Shown: positions 16,978 to 25,546 of the stretch, one piece after another
How positions within the stretch are numbered: the first letter of the stretch is position 1
How the letters are laid out: every line of letters begins with the position of its first letter
NCBI GenBank assembly: GCA_021325355.1
Contig: JAJPHI010000023.1
Coordinates: 62,001 to 126,000, forward strand
DNA from: Pseudomonadota bacterium
GTDB taxonomy: Bacteria; Desulfobacterota; Binatia; Binatales; Binataceae
DNA: 64,000 bases
Direction: 5' to 3'
Program-made: the position numbers and the translations under genes
The notes under the pieces: generated by a model
The model's database searches: none
What the model saw: the letters and a program-made list of their open reading frames with translations, nothing else
What the model was told of the DNA's origin: nothing

Positions 16978-17733
16978 CTACCTGGACGCGGGCGCCATCG
17001 TGAAATCCACCGTGACGGTCTGGCCGGGCGCGACGGTTACGCGGCGCGTCCGTGTGCCGAGCTTTTCCTGCCATACTTCGATCTGATAGGTGCCGGGCGG
17101 CACGTCGCTGACCTCATAATGGCCGTCGGCGCCCGAGACCGCATAATAAGGATTCGCGGTGACGTACCACCATCCTTCCATCCAGTTGTGCGCGTCGCAG
17201 CCGATTTTGATCACTTCGGGTTTTTCAACCTTGAGCTTGATCACTTTCTTGAAGCCGGGCTGCGCCACATCGATCACTGGATTGAGGGTCGATTCGCTAT
17301 GGATATTGTGCAGGATATTGTCCGAATTGATGACATCGACCTCGTCGCCGGCGGGAAAGGCGGCTACGTGCGGAATGTATTCGCATCCTTTTTGATCGAA
17401 CGTGACCGGCTTAAGCGCGAGCGGTTTGCCCTTCGCGATATCCGGCAGGCTGACTACGGCATTGGCGATACCGCCGTTTTTGCCAACGATCAACGACTGG
17501 TCAAAAAGCGGATGGGCGCCGCAGACGTCGCGATCCTTGCTCACTTCGAGCGGTAGCGGCTTGGGCGGGGTGCCGGCGTAGGTGATCGTGCCGACGATTT
17601 TTCCGGGATTCGCAACGGTCGTGGCCTGATAGGCGTTGGCAACTGATGAGCGGCAGAGCGCTGTCGCGCCTAAAGCGCTCAGCGTGAGGGCGAGAAGCAC
17701 TCGCGGCGGGCGGCTAACGGAAGCGGCGAACAT
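16978..17733 (-). CDS. Secreted cupredoxin-like protein with carboxypeptidase-regulatory domain
   Basis: 251 residues from the ATG at 17733. Residues 1-35 are a signal peptide ending SVANAYQA. A central cupredoxin-like domain shows INSDNILHNIHS (H142, H145) and IGCDAHNWMEGWW with C179, H182 and M185, the Cys-x2-His-x2-Met spacing of type 1 copper sites. A C-terminal beta sandwich (DGHYEVSDVPPGTYQIEVWQ) resembles the carboxypeptidase regulatory fold. Likely a periplasmic electron-transfer or copper protein. Copper binding is inferred from ligands, not shown. Confidence 0.72.
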   Translation of the reverse strand: MFAASVSRPPRVLLALTLSALGATALCRSSVANAYQATTVANPGKIVGTITYAGTPPKPLPLEVSKDRDVCGAHPLFDQSLIVGKNGGIANAVVSLPDIAKGKPLALKPVTFDQKGCEYIPHVAAFPAGDEVDVINSDNILHNIHSESTLNPVIDVAQPGFKKVIKLKVEKPEVIKIGCDAHNWMEGWWYVTANPYYAVSGADGHYEVSDVPPGTYQIEVWQEKLGTRTRRVTVAPGQTVTVDFTMAPASR

Positions 17734-17780
17734 TCTGAGTGGTCGGCAAGCGGGACGGCAATTTTGGCATCGGCGACCTT

Positions 17781-18398
17781 TCAGGACTCCTTGCGGGCCA
17801 CCACCACGAAATGGACCGACCATGGCGAGAAGCGTTCGAAACGTTCGACCTTGATCCGCTGGCCGTTGAGGACATCTTTCCAGCGAAGACTGGTCGTCCA
17901 GCCGAGGCGCTTGGTCAGCGGCGTCACCGCCCTGCCGAGGACATAGAGCCAGGGCTTTTCACTGGCGAAATGGCTGATCAGCGCGACGCCGCCGCCCGGC
18001 TTACATACGCGCACCATCTCGTCCATCATGCGGACCGGGTCCGGCACCACCGTCATAACGTGAAAGCTGGTGACCCAGTCGAAGCTCGAATCGGGGAAAT
18101 CGAGCTTGAGCGCGTCCCCGCTTCTGACCTCGACATGCTTCCAGTCGTTTTCGAGCACTTTCTCCCGCGCCTGCGCGAGCATATCGGCTGAAGGATCGAT
18201 CCCCACGACGTGGACGTACGGCGGATAGGCATCGAGCGAGATACCGGTGCCGACGCCAACCTCAAGGACCCGCTGACCCGGTCGAAACGACAGGCTTTCG
18301 ATAACCTCGTGCTCGTGGTCGACGAACGCGCGCCCGAAGACCGAATCATAAAGGTGGGCGAAATCGGAATAGACCCGACTTTCGTGCGGTTCAGCCAT
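17781..18398 (-). CDS. PmtA-like phospholipid N-methyltransferase
   Basis: 205 residues from the ATG at 18398, preceded by CAGGAGCAAGTG. It is a class I SAM methyltransferase: YDSVFGRAFVDHEHEVIESL, then motif I VLEVGVGTGISLDAYP, GIDPSADML, and post-motif FPDSSFDWVTSFHVMTVVPD. The YDxxFG start and VGVGTG-S-x2-YP pattern match Rhodobacter-type PmtA, which methylates phosphatidylethanolamine to phosphatidylcholine. Another small-molecule methyltransferase is possible. It is followed by the cupredoxin gene on the same strand. Confidence 0.75.
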   Translation of the reverse strand: MAEPHESRVYSDFAHLYDSVFGRAFVDHEHEVIESLSFRPGQRVLEVGVGTGISLDAYPPYVHVVGIDPSADMLAQAREKVLENDWKHVEVRSGDALKLDFPDSSFDWVTSFHVMTVVPDPVRMMDEMVRVCKPGGGVALISHFASEKPWLYVLGRAVTPLTKRLGWTTSLRWKDVLNGQRIKVERFERFSPWSVHFVVVARKES

Positions 18399-18478
18399 CA
18401 CTTGCTCCTGGAGGTCGATAGGCCGTAAGTGACGGCCGAATTCAGTTTGTCGAGCAATTACCCCGCCACCTCTACCAC

Positions 18479-18775
18479 TCAGGCTGCCGCATTGACGCCG
18501 CGAAGATGGCGCTTGAACGAGGCGATATCGCGCTTGCGAAAACGCCACTGCCGTCCCTTTTTGAAAGCCGGCAAAAGATTGCGTCTTGCCAGCTCATTAA
18601 CCGTATCCGGGCTGAGGTCCAGCAGAAACGCGACCTCACGGGAATTCAGAAAGATATCGTCCTTGTCAGGCATAGCGGTCGCGACGCCGTCGAAGTACTG
18701 ATAACGGTCGCTTCGCCGATGCATTCTGGCAAATCCATAAGGCGACCGCCACGCCTCTTCAGCAATTTCGTGCAT
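18479..18775 (-). CDS. Excisionase/MerR-type helix-turn-helix protein
   Basis: About 98 residues from the ATG at 18775; in-frame starts further up would overlap secD, and a downstream ATG at 18673 is also possible. The HTH reads LNSREVAFLLDLSPDTVNEL, then ARRNLLPAFKKGRQWRFRKR and DIASFKRHLRG. It resembles the 12122-12370 protein in the same single-domain style (turn plus WRF beta-hairpin), but differs in sequence. It sits immediately behind secD, where secF is usually found. Targets unknown. Confidence 0.78.
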   Translation of the reverse strand: MHEIAEEAWRSPYGFARMHRRSDRYQYFDGVATAMPDKDDIFLNSREVAFLLDLSPDTVNELARRNLLPAFKKGRQWRFRKRDIASFKRHLRGVNAAA

Positions 18776-18812
18776 CAGGAGCAGCTCGATACGGTTTGAT
18801 TGGCAGAGATTG

Positions 18813-20477
18813 CTAAACGCTAACTGCGGTGAGCTTACGCATCCCAATCTTCCAGTCGTACCACGCACGCGTGACGACGAAACAGGAGAACACGCCGGTC
18901 AGCACACCGACGCACAGGGTGACCGCAAAACCCTTCACCGGACCGGTGCCGAACTGGAACAGGATAAGGCCGGCGACAAAGGTCGAGATGTTGGAATCGC
19001 GAATCGCCGACCAGGCGCGCTCGTAGGCGGTGCGCACCGCTTCGCGAGCCGATTTGCCGGCGCGGAGTTCCTCGCGCATCCGTTCATTGACCAGCACGTT
19101 CGCATCGACCGACATGCCGAGTGTCAGCACGATGCCGGCGATACCGGGCAGGGTCAGCGTCGCCTGCATCGCCGCCATCACGCAGAGCAGCAGCAGGATG
19201 TTGAGGGCGAGTCCGAAATCCGCAAGCAGGCCCGCGCCGCTGTAGTAGATCGCCATAAACCCGAGCACCGCCACTGCGCCGACAACGAACGATAGCTCGC
19301 CCTGGCGAATCGAGTCGCGGCCGAGCGAAGGTCCGACGGTGCGCTCTTCGATTATTTTGACCGGGGCCGGCAGAGCGCCCGAACGCAAAACGATCGCGAG
19401 TTGATGGGCTTCGTCGAAGGTGAAGTTGCCAGTGATTTGGACGTCGCCGCCGGGGATCGGCTCCTTGATCACCGGATCGGAATAGACCGTATTGTCGAGA
19501 ATGATCGCCAGGCGGCGTCCGACATTGGCTGCCGTGATTTCGCCGAAGATGCGCGCGCCGGTGCTGTTCAGGGTTACCAGGACGTAAGGTCCGAGGCCTT
19601 GCGCGCCCGGTCGCACCTCGGCATCGACCACGACGTCGCCGGTCATCAGCACCGGCGACTCGACCAGATAGCGCGGCGCCCCGCCTGGCTGGGGCTGTCC
19701 GTCGAGCAGCTCGTCACCCGGCGGCGCGCCGTTGGTCTCGGCATCGCTGAGACTGTGTTTGTCATCAATCAGCTTGAACTCGAGGACGGCGGTTTTCCCG
19801 ATCAGCTCCTTGGCCTGTTCGGGGTCCTGAATGCCGGGCAACTGGACCAGGATATCATTGTCGCCCTCGCGTTCGACCGTGGTCTCGCGGACGCCGAGCT
19901 GGTCGATACGGTTGCGGATCGTCTCGAGCGCCTGATCCATCGCGAGCGCGCGGGTCTGAATCAGCACGGGATCCTTGAATGCCGCGGTGTAAACCACGCC
20001 GCCGCCATTGTCGGCAGGGGTGAAAGTGAGGTCAGGCGCCGCCTTTGCCATCAGGTCCATGAAGGCTTCGCGTTCGTCGGGGTTCGGCAACTGGATCCGC
20101 AGGGCGTCGTTATCGGTGGTTGTGATCGTCGGGACGCCGAGCTTGTTATTCTGCATCTCGCGCTTGATATCGTCGCCGTGCCGCCGCAGGGCCGCTTTGA
20201 CCGCCTCGTCGAGTTCGACTTCGAGCAGGAGATGGGTGCCGCCCTGAAGATCGAGACCGAGCTGGATTTTGGGCAGCGTGTCGAGCGGGTTCAGCCAGTC
20301 AGGTAGTGCCGGTCGAAAGGTCGGCAGCAGCAGCACGATACTGGCCACGACCAGGAGCGCGGCCAGACCGAGGCGCAGGCGTCCGCTGCCGTTGGTGAAG
20401 TGCAGCCACAGGAAGGCGACCGCAATCGCCAGCAGAATGACAATGGTTATGGGATTCTGAGTCGCCGTGTCTTGCAT
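18813..20477 (-). CDS. secD: Protein translocase subunit SecD
   Basis: 554 residues. The first membrane span is at about 10-26, and a large periplasmic P1 domain begins near KIQLGLDLQGGTHLLLEVEL (the conserved D1 region). It ends at VKIIEERTVGPSLGRDSI, the SecD signature, followed by five spans. GIVLTLGMSVDANVLVNERM is the D5-type motif. SecDF uses the proton gradient to pull exported proteins across the inner membrane. It follows yajC by 21 bases. No secF gene follows and the protein is not a SecDF fusion by length, so SecF must be elsewhere. Confidence 0.96.
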   Translation of the reverse strand: MQDTATQNPITIVILLAIAVAFLWLHFTNGSGRLRLGLAALLVVASIVLLLPTFRPALPDWLNPLDTLPKIQLGLDLQGGTHLLLEVELDEAVKAALRRHGDDIKREMQNNKLGVPTITTTDNDALRIQLPNPDEREAFMDLMAKAAPDLTFTPADNGGGVVYTAAFKDPVLIQTRALAMDQALETIRNRIDQLGVRETTVEREGDNDILVQLPGIQDPEQAKELIGKTAVLEFKLIDDKHSLSDAETNGAPPGDELLDGQPQPGGAPRYLVESPVLMTGDVVVDAEVRPGAQGLGPYVLVTLNSTGARIFGEITAANVGRRLAIILDNTVYSDPVIKEPIPGGDVQITGNFTFDEAHQLAIVLRSGALPAPVKIIEERTVGPSLGRDSIRQGELSFVVGAVAVLGFMAIYYSGAGLLADFGLALNILLLLCVMAAMQATLTLPGIAGIVLTLGMSVDANVLVNERMREELRAGKSAREAVRTAYERAWSAIRDSNISTFVAGLILFQFGTGPVKGFAVTLCVGVLTGVFSCFVVTRAWYDWKIGMRKLTAVSV

Positions 20478-20498
20478 TGCCAGATGGGTATTAAGGGA

Positions 20499-20849
20499 TT
20501 AACTGCTCTGTTTGGAGGGCTTGCCGTAGCCGGACAGCGAGGCTATCTGCGAGCGCTCGACGCGCACGCGCACGTTCGGCGCAATTTCCAGCGTGACCAG
20601 CTTGTCGCCGAGCTCGTGGATCCGGCCGATCAGACCGCCGGTCGTTACCACTTCATCGTTGCGCTTGAGCGCCGCGAGCATCTTCTGATGCTCGTTGGCT
20701 TTCTTGGTCTGCGGCCGCAGCAGCAGGAAATACATCACGACGAAGATGAAGGCGATCGGCAGGACCGGGCTCGTGATGATCTGATCGAACAGTCCCTGGG
20801 GCGAGCCGGCGGCCGCCGCAGCTTGTGCATATGCGATCCCTTCAAACAT
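20499..20849 (-). CDS. yajC: Sec translocon accessory protein YajC
   Basis: 116 residues with a single membrane span at about 25-45 (PVLPIAFIFVVMYFLLLRPQ). The LLRPQTKKANEHQKML junction and NDEVVTTGGLIGRIHELGDK in the cytoplasmic domain are YajC hallmarks. It associates with SecDF and YidC. An Ala/Gly-rich leader precedes the span. Its start overlaps the tgt stop by eight bases, in the conserved queA-tgt-yajC-secD order. Confidence 0.95.
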   Translation of the reverse strand: MFEGIAYAQAAAAAGSPQGLFDQIITSPVLPIAFIFVVMYFLLLRPQTKKANEHQKMLAALKRNDEVVTTGGLIGRIHELGDKLVTLEIAPNVRVRVERSQIASLSGYGKPSKQSS

Positions 20850-21975
20850 GGTCCCCTTGCTCTTCGCGACCGCTCGCCATCAGCTCCAGGGCATGCGCGG
20901 CGAAGGCCCGATAGGTTCGAGATGCGATAGCAGCCCGCGCCTCGCGCATCAAGCGGCTGTAGTAATAGAGATTATGCTCAGTCAGCGCGCGCGCCGCCAG
21001 AATCTCACCCGCATGGTAAAGATGGCGGAGATAGGCGCGCGAAAAACTCGTGCACGGACGGCAGTCGCAGCGCTCGTCGAGCGGCCGTTCATCACGCGCA
21101 TGGACGGCCTGCTTGATCGACACGCGCCCGGCGCTGGTAAAGGCCGTGCCGTTGCGCGCGTTGCGCGTCGGCAGCACGCAATCGAACATGTCGTAGCCCA
21201 TCCCGATCGCCGCGATCAGATCCGCCGGAGTGCCCACGCCCATCAGGTAGCGCGGTTTCGAAGCGGGCAGCATCGAGACGGTAAGCGCGGCCATTTCGCG
21301 CATCGCCGCTTTGGGTTCACCGACCGAAAGTCCGCCGGTGGCGAAGCCGTCAAAGTCGAGTCCGGTTATCTGGCTGGCGCTCAGTCGGCGCAAGTCCGCA
21401 TAAACGCTGCCCTGAACGATGCCGAACAACGCCTGATCAGTGTTCTGACGGGCGCGCAGGCAGCGCTCGGCCCATCGTGCGGTCAATTCGAGCGAGGCGC
21501 GAGCGCGCCCGTGATCCGCCGGATACGGCGTGCAATCGTCGAGCGCCATCATGACGTCGGAGCCAAGCTGCTGTTGAATCTCGACGGCGCCTTCCGGCGT
21601 CAGCATCAGCGGCGAGCCGTCAAGATGGGAACGAAAGCGGATGCCGTCGTCGGTGATGGAGTTGAGCCGGGCGAGGCTCATCGCCTGGAAGCCGCCGGAG
21701 TCGGTCAGGACCGCGCCGTCAAACCCCATAAACCGGGCGAGCCCGCCGAGCTCTTCGATCAGCCGGGCGCCTGGCCGCAGCGCCAGATGATAGGCGTTCG
21801 CCAGCACCATCCGATAACCCATCCCCGACAATTCATCGGGCGCCATCGCCTTGACCGCGCCATACGTGCCGACCGGCATAAACAGCGGCGTCGGCACCAC
21901 GCCGTGGGGCGTGAGCAGACGGCCGACGCGGGCGTCACCGTCGGTCGCCTCGATCCGGATGCTTACGGGCGGCAC
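20842..21975 (-). CDS. tgt: tRNA-guanine transglycosylase (queuine tRNA-ribosyltransferase)
   Basis: 377 residues. Swaps guanine-34 of tRNAs with GUN anticodons for preQ1. Visible are LTDSGGFQAMSL (catalytic Asp near 90), MALDDCTPYPAD, GFATGGLSVGEPKAAM and the second catalytic Asp in GYDMFDCVLPTRNARNG. The zinc site is CDCRPCTSFSRAYLRHL plus a following His. Length is normal. It follows queA by 22 bases and overlaps yajC. Regulation not visible. Confidence 0.97.
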   Translation of the reverse strand: MPPVSIRIEATDGDARVGRLLTPHGVVPTPLFMPVGTYGAVKAMAPDELSGMGYRMVLANAYHLALRPGARLIEELGGLARFMGFDGAVLTDSGGFQAMSLARLNSITDDGIRFRSHLDGSPLMLTPEGAVEIQQQLGSDVMMALDDCTPYPADHGRARASLELTARWAERCLRARQNTDQALFGIVQGSVYADLRRLSASQITGLDFDGFATGGLSVGEPKAAMREMAALTVSMLPASKPRYLMGVGTPADLIAAIGMGYDMFDCVLPTRNARNGTAFTSAGRVSIKQAVHARDERPLDERCDCRPCTSFSRAYLRHLYHAGEILAARALTEHNLYYYSRLMREARAAIASRTYRAFAAHALELMASGREEQGDHV

Positions 21976-21997
21976 GGATGCTCTCGAAAAAACCGCG

Positions 21998-23014
21998 TCA
22001 TATTACCAGCATCGCGTCGCCGTAGCTGAGGAAGCGGTAACGATGGCGGACGGCGGCGGCATACGCCGCGAGCAGATTTTCGCGTCCCGCCAACGCCATC
22101 ACCATCGCCAGCACGGTGCTGCGCGGCATGTGAAAGTTGGTGATCATGCCGTGGATCAGCTTGAAGCGGAAACCGGGAACGATGAAGAGACCGGTATAGC
22201 CTTGCGGGTCGCCGGTGATGGCCCAGGATTCGAGCGCGCGTGTGGTGCTGGTGCCGACGGCGATGACCCGGCCGCCGACGCGTTGCGCCAGCTCGATTTC
22301 AGCAATTGCGGCCGGCGGTATGGTGAACCATTCGGCCTCCATCGTGTGGCCCTCGATCTCGGGCGTGCGCACGGGCGCAAAAGTGTCCGGTCCGATGTGC
22401 AGGGTCAGGAAGGTGCGATGGATGCCGGCCTCGGCCAGCGTCTGGAATAATTGCTCGGTGAAGTGCAGTCCGGCCGTCGGAGCGGCAACGGCACCCTCCG
22501 GTTCGGCATAGATCGTCTGGTAATCGGCGCTGTCGTCGGCGCTTACCGGCCGATGAATATAATGCGGCAGGGCGAGCGTTCCGCATTCGCGAATAACCTG
22601 CTCGAGCGGCGAGCCGTCAGCGGCAATCAGCAGGGGACGGCCGTTGCGCTCGTGACCGGCCACGCGCAGCACGCGGCCGTCCTTGAGGGTCAGACACGCG
22701 CCCTCGCGCAGGGGACCCCGGCGAACCATCGCCTGCCAGGCCCCTGGCGGTGATTCCGCCGGACGAACCATCAGCAGCTCGACCTCGCCGCCCGATTCCT
22801 TGCGCGCGGTAAGCCGCGCGGGAATCACCCGGGTGTTGTTCATGACCAGCAAATCCCCGGCGCGCAGGACCCGCGGCAGTTTGTAAAACCGCGAATGCTC
22901 GATGGCGCCGGTGGCGCGGTCGAGCACCATCATCCGCGCCTGATCGCGCGGCGCGATCGGCGCGTCCGCGATCAGTTTCGGCGGCAGTTCATAGTCGAGT
23001 TCACTCAGGCGCAT
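21998..23014 (-). CDS. queA: S-adenosylmethionine:tRNA ribosyltransferase-isomerase
   Basis: 338 residues from the ATG at 23014. A longer frame reaches upstream but overlaps the divergent PLP-enzyme gene and does not match the family start. Motifs: MRLSELDYELPPKLIADAPI at the N terminus, DQARMMVLDR, NNTRVIPARL, AAPTAGLHFTEQLF, TLHIGPDTFAPV and HGMITNFHMPRST. It transfers the ribosyl part of SAM to preQ1 in tRNA, making epoxyqueuosine. First gene of the queA-tgt-yajC-secD run. Confidence 0.96.
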   Translation of the reverse strand: MRLSELDYELPPKLIADAPIAPRDQARMMVLDRATGAIEHSRFYKLPRVLRAGDLLVMNNTRVIPARLTARKESGGEVELLMVRPAESPPGAWQAMVRRGPLREGACLTLKDGRVLRVAGHERNGRPLLIAADGSPLEQVIRECGTLALPHYIHRPVSADDSADYQTIYAEPEGAVAAPTAGLHFTEQLFQTLAEAGIHRTFLTLHIGPDTFAPVRTPEIEGHTMEAEWFTIPPAAIAEIELAQRVGGRVIAVGTSTTRALESWAITGDPQGYTGLFIVPGFRFKLIHGMITNFHMPRSTVLAMVMALAGRENLLAAYAAAVRHRYRFLSYGDAMLVI

Positions 23015-23111
23015 CGGCGGTAACCGGCTATGCAGGGACAATTTATCAGCCTCATCGGGAAGCGGCGATACACCCGCATCGCGCTGTGTTATCGTGAGGG
23101 AGAGGCGCCTG

Positions 23112-24272
23112 ATGGACGATTCGAAAATGCGCATCGATACCCGGTTGATTCATGCGGGCGAGCCGACGCCGCGGATCGAGGGCGCCGTCTCGATGCCGAT
23201 TTTTCAATCGTCGACCTACGAGTACCGGGGCGAGAGCGATTACCACGCGCTGCGCTACATCCGGCTCAACAACACCCCGAACCACGTCGCGCTGCATCGA
23301 AAGCTGGCGGCGGTCGAGGCCGCCGAGGATGCGCTCGTGACCGCCAGCGGGATGGCGGCGGTGTCGGCGACGCTGCTGACGCTTCTCGGCAGTGGCGATC
23401 ATCTGATTTTGCAGGATTGCCTCTATGGCGGCACGCACGATCTGCTGACGACCGAATTTCCGCGGCTGGGTATCGAGTACACGCTGGTTGACGGCAACGC
23501 GCCGGCGAGCTGGCCGGCGGCACTGCGGTCGACCACGCGCGCCGTCTATTTTGAATCGATCTCCAATCCGCTGAACCGCGTCGCCGACCTCAAGGCCGGC
23601 ATCCGCTTCGCCCGGGCGCACGGATTGTCGGCGATTATCGACAATACCTTCACGAGCCCGATCAATTTCCGTCCGGCGACACTTGGGTTTGATCTGTCGA
23701 TTCACAGCGGCACGAAGTATCTGAATGGACATTCGGATATCGTCGCCGGAGCCGTGATCGGGCGGCGCGAGCTTATCAGCCGGATCAATCGCACGATGGC
23801 TCATCTCGGCGGGTCGCTCGACCCACACGCCTGTTTCCTACTGCATCGCGGGCTTAAAACCCTGGCGCTGAGAGTACGGCATCAGAATGAGAGCGCGCTC
23901 AGGATTGCCCGCTTTCTCGCTGCCCATCCGAAAATCGCCGCGGTCAACTACCCGGGACTCGAAACCCATCCTGACTATGCGCGCGCGCGTGAATTGTTCG
24001 ACGGTTGCGGTGGGGTTCTGAGTTTCGAGCTGAAGGGCGGCGTGGCGGCGGCCGACACTCTGATCCGCACCATGCGGCTGCCCATCTCGGCACCGAGCCT
24101 CGGCGGCGTCGAGAGCCTGATCACGCGGCCGGCGACGACGTCGCATTCCGGGATGAGCGCGGCTGCCCGCGCGCGCGCCGGGATTGCCGACGGCCTCGTG
24201 CGGCTGGCGGTGGGACTCGAAGCGCCGGAGGATTTGGTGGACGATCTGGGCGCGGCACTGGCGCAAGTCTGA
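23112..24272 (+). CDS. Cys/Met-metabolism PLP enzyme (cystathionine gamma-lyase/beta-lyase type)
   Basis: 386 residues from the ATG at 23112, which has AGGGAGAGG upstream; a GTG six codons earlier is less likely. A fold-type I PLP enzyme: DTRLIHAGEP, IFQSSTYEY, the SGMAAVSATLL phosphate loop, YFESISNPLNRVADL and the PLP-lysine motif DLSIHSGTKYLNGHSDIVAG. The C-terminal LGGVESLITRPATTSHSGMS is the substrate-carboxylate region. Reaction could be cystathionine synthesis or cleavage, or methionine gamma-lyase; sequence alone does not decide. It is divergent from queA. Confidence 0.9.
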   Translation: MDDSKMRIDTRLIHAGEPTPRIEGAVSMPIFQSSTYEYRGESDYHALRYIRLNNTPNHVALHRKLAAVEAAEDALVTASGMAAVSATLLTLLGSGDHLILQDCLYGGTHDLLTTEFPRLGIEYTLVDGNAPASWPAALRSTTRAVYFESISNPLNRVADLKAGIRFARAHGLSAIIDNTFTSPINFRPATLGFDLSIHSGTKYLNGHSDIVAGAVIGRRELISRINRTMAHLGGSLDPHACFLLHRGLKTLALRVRHQNESALRIARFLAAHPKIAAVNYPGLETHPDYARARELFDGCGGVLSFELKGGVAAADTLIRTMRLPISAPSLGGVESLITRPATTSHSGMSAAARARAGIADGLVRLAVGLEAPEDLVDDLGAALAQV

Positions 24273-24387
24273 ATCGTTGATACGCCGGAGGTGCCTCAAA
24301 ATGGGTCACTGTCGCCTGCGCATCAAGCAAAAGATATGTTCTGGTGATTCATGATACGCAGCGTTAAACTTTAACTCCGCGTTGTCG

Positions 24388-24403
24388 TGGAATTGTTTTT
24401 GCT
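24388..24403 (+). promoter_or_regulatory. Possible sigma-54 promoter upstream of HPt gene
   Basis: TGGAATTGTTTTTGCT has TGG at -24 and TTGCT at -12 with exact sigma-54 spacing (GG to GC 12 bases), although the bases between TGG and the spacer depart from CACG. Predicted transcription would begin about 38 bases before the HPt start. Visual match only. Confidence 0.45.
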
Positions 24404-24451
24404 CCCTTGCCGGAGTGATTGGTTCCGAGACTCAGTTAGGGAGAGACGCGA

Positions 24452-24748
24452 CTGCCGATTCAAGTTCATATCGATCCGGATCTGGCGGATCTGATTCCGG
24501 GTTTTCTGGCGAACAAGCGCGACGACCTGGCGATGCTGATTGAGGCCGCGAAGTGCGGCGATTTCGGCACGCTACGCGAAATCGGCCATCGCCTGAAAGG
24601 CGAGGGCAGCGGCTACGGGTTCGAGCGGATTACCCAGTTGGGCGGGGCCCTCGAGCAGGCGGCCATGCGCGCCGATCGCGGCGAAGTCAGCGAGCTTATC
24701 GCGGCGTTGCGCGAATACCTGGAATCAATCGAGCTGCATTTCGACTAG
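24452..24748 (+). CDS. Stand-alone HPt phosphotransfer protein
   Basis: 98 residues if started at CTG 24452. A TAG lies in frame just upstream, and GGGAGAG is placed 6-7 bases before the CTG. The first ATG, at 24533, would remove the first helix. The phosphate-accepting motif is REIGHRLKGEGSGYGFERI, with His in the HxLKG pattern. A second helix pair ends LREYLESIELHFD. It should relay phosphoryl groups between a hybrid histidine kinase and a response regulator. No kinase or receiver gene is in the window. The rare start and a sigma-54-like promoter upstream are notable. Confidence 0.78.
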   Translation: MPIQVHIDPDLADLIPGFLANKRDDLAMLIEAAKCGDFGTLREIGHRLKGEGSGYGFERITQLGGALEQAAMRADRGEVSELIAALREYLESIELHFD

Positions 24749-24866
24749 GCTCCCACCGGACGCGCGTCGACGCCGCGGGCGACTGCGATGGGGACGCGGT
24801 TCCCTTGCCCATACAAATGTGCTTGACTTCGTTCGGGGCCGGGCGGTTGAGCAGGGAGGCACGCGG

Positions 24867-25514
24867 ATGGATTCGGGGAACCCGCGAGACAAACGATCAT
24901 GCGACGCCGTGGTGAATCGCCGCCGCTTTATTAAAGTCGCGGTCGGCGCGGCGGCGTGCGCGACCTTGCCGATGAGCGTCTTCGCCGCCGACTGGCTTCG
25001 GACAGACGGCGACCGCGGATTCGGCGAAGACACCCCGTTCCTTCCCGCGGCTTACGTTATCCGTCATCCCCGCTTTCGCGAGTTAGCGTTTTACAACATC
25101 CATACCGACGAGCGTCTGCGCACGGTCTATTTTGACGATGGCCGTTACCTGCCGGATGCGCTGAACGAAATCAACTATTTCTTCCGCGACTACCGCGCGA
25201 ACGAGGTCAAAGCGATCGATCCTCGCCTGCTCGACGCGCTCTATCACGTGCGGCGGATGGTCGGCTCGGCGCGGCCGATCGATCTCATTTCGGGCTATCG
25301 CACCTGGCAGACCAATCTATGGCTGGCGGCGCGCACCGAAGGGGTGGCGCGGCACAGCATGCATATCGAAGGCAAGGCTGCCGATATTCATATTCCCGGG
25401 GTGGAGCTGCGCCATCTGCAATTGGCCGCGCTCGCGCTCGGCGCCGGCGGTGTCGGCTACTATCCGCGTTCGCAATTCGTCCACATGGATACCGGACGGG
25501 TGCGGCGCTGGTAA
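24867..25514 (+). CDS. Tat-exported DUF882 / YcbK-like peptidase M15 fold protein
   Basis: 215 residues from the ATG at 24867, with AGGGAGG eight bases before; a GTG further up is poorer. The twin-arginine signal NRRRFIKVAVGAAACATLPM leads export of a folded protein to the periplasm. The catalytic domain shows DLISGYRTWQTNLWLA, HSMHIEGKAADIHIPG (zinc-binding His/Asp) and SQFVHMDTGRVRRW. Family members (YcbK, MepK) cut peptidoglycan cross-links. Expected job: murein remodelling. Confidence 0.87.
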   Translation: MDSGNPRDKRSCDAVVNRRRFIKVAVGAAACATLPMSVFAADWLRTDGDRGFGEDTPFLPAAYVIRHPRFRELAFYNIHTDERLRTVYFDDGRYLPDALNEINYFFRDYRANEVKAIDPRLLDALYHVRRMVGSARPIDLISGYRTWQTNLWLAARTEGVARHSMHIEGKAADIHIPGVELRHLQLAALALGAGGVGYYPRSQFVHMDTGRVRRW

Positions 25515-25546
25515 AAGCGATCCGGGATACCCCGAGCTCTGCGGGC

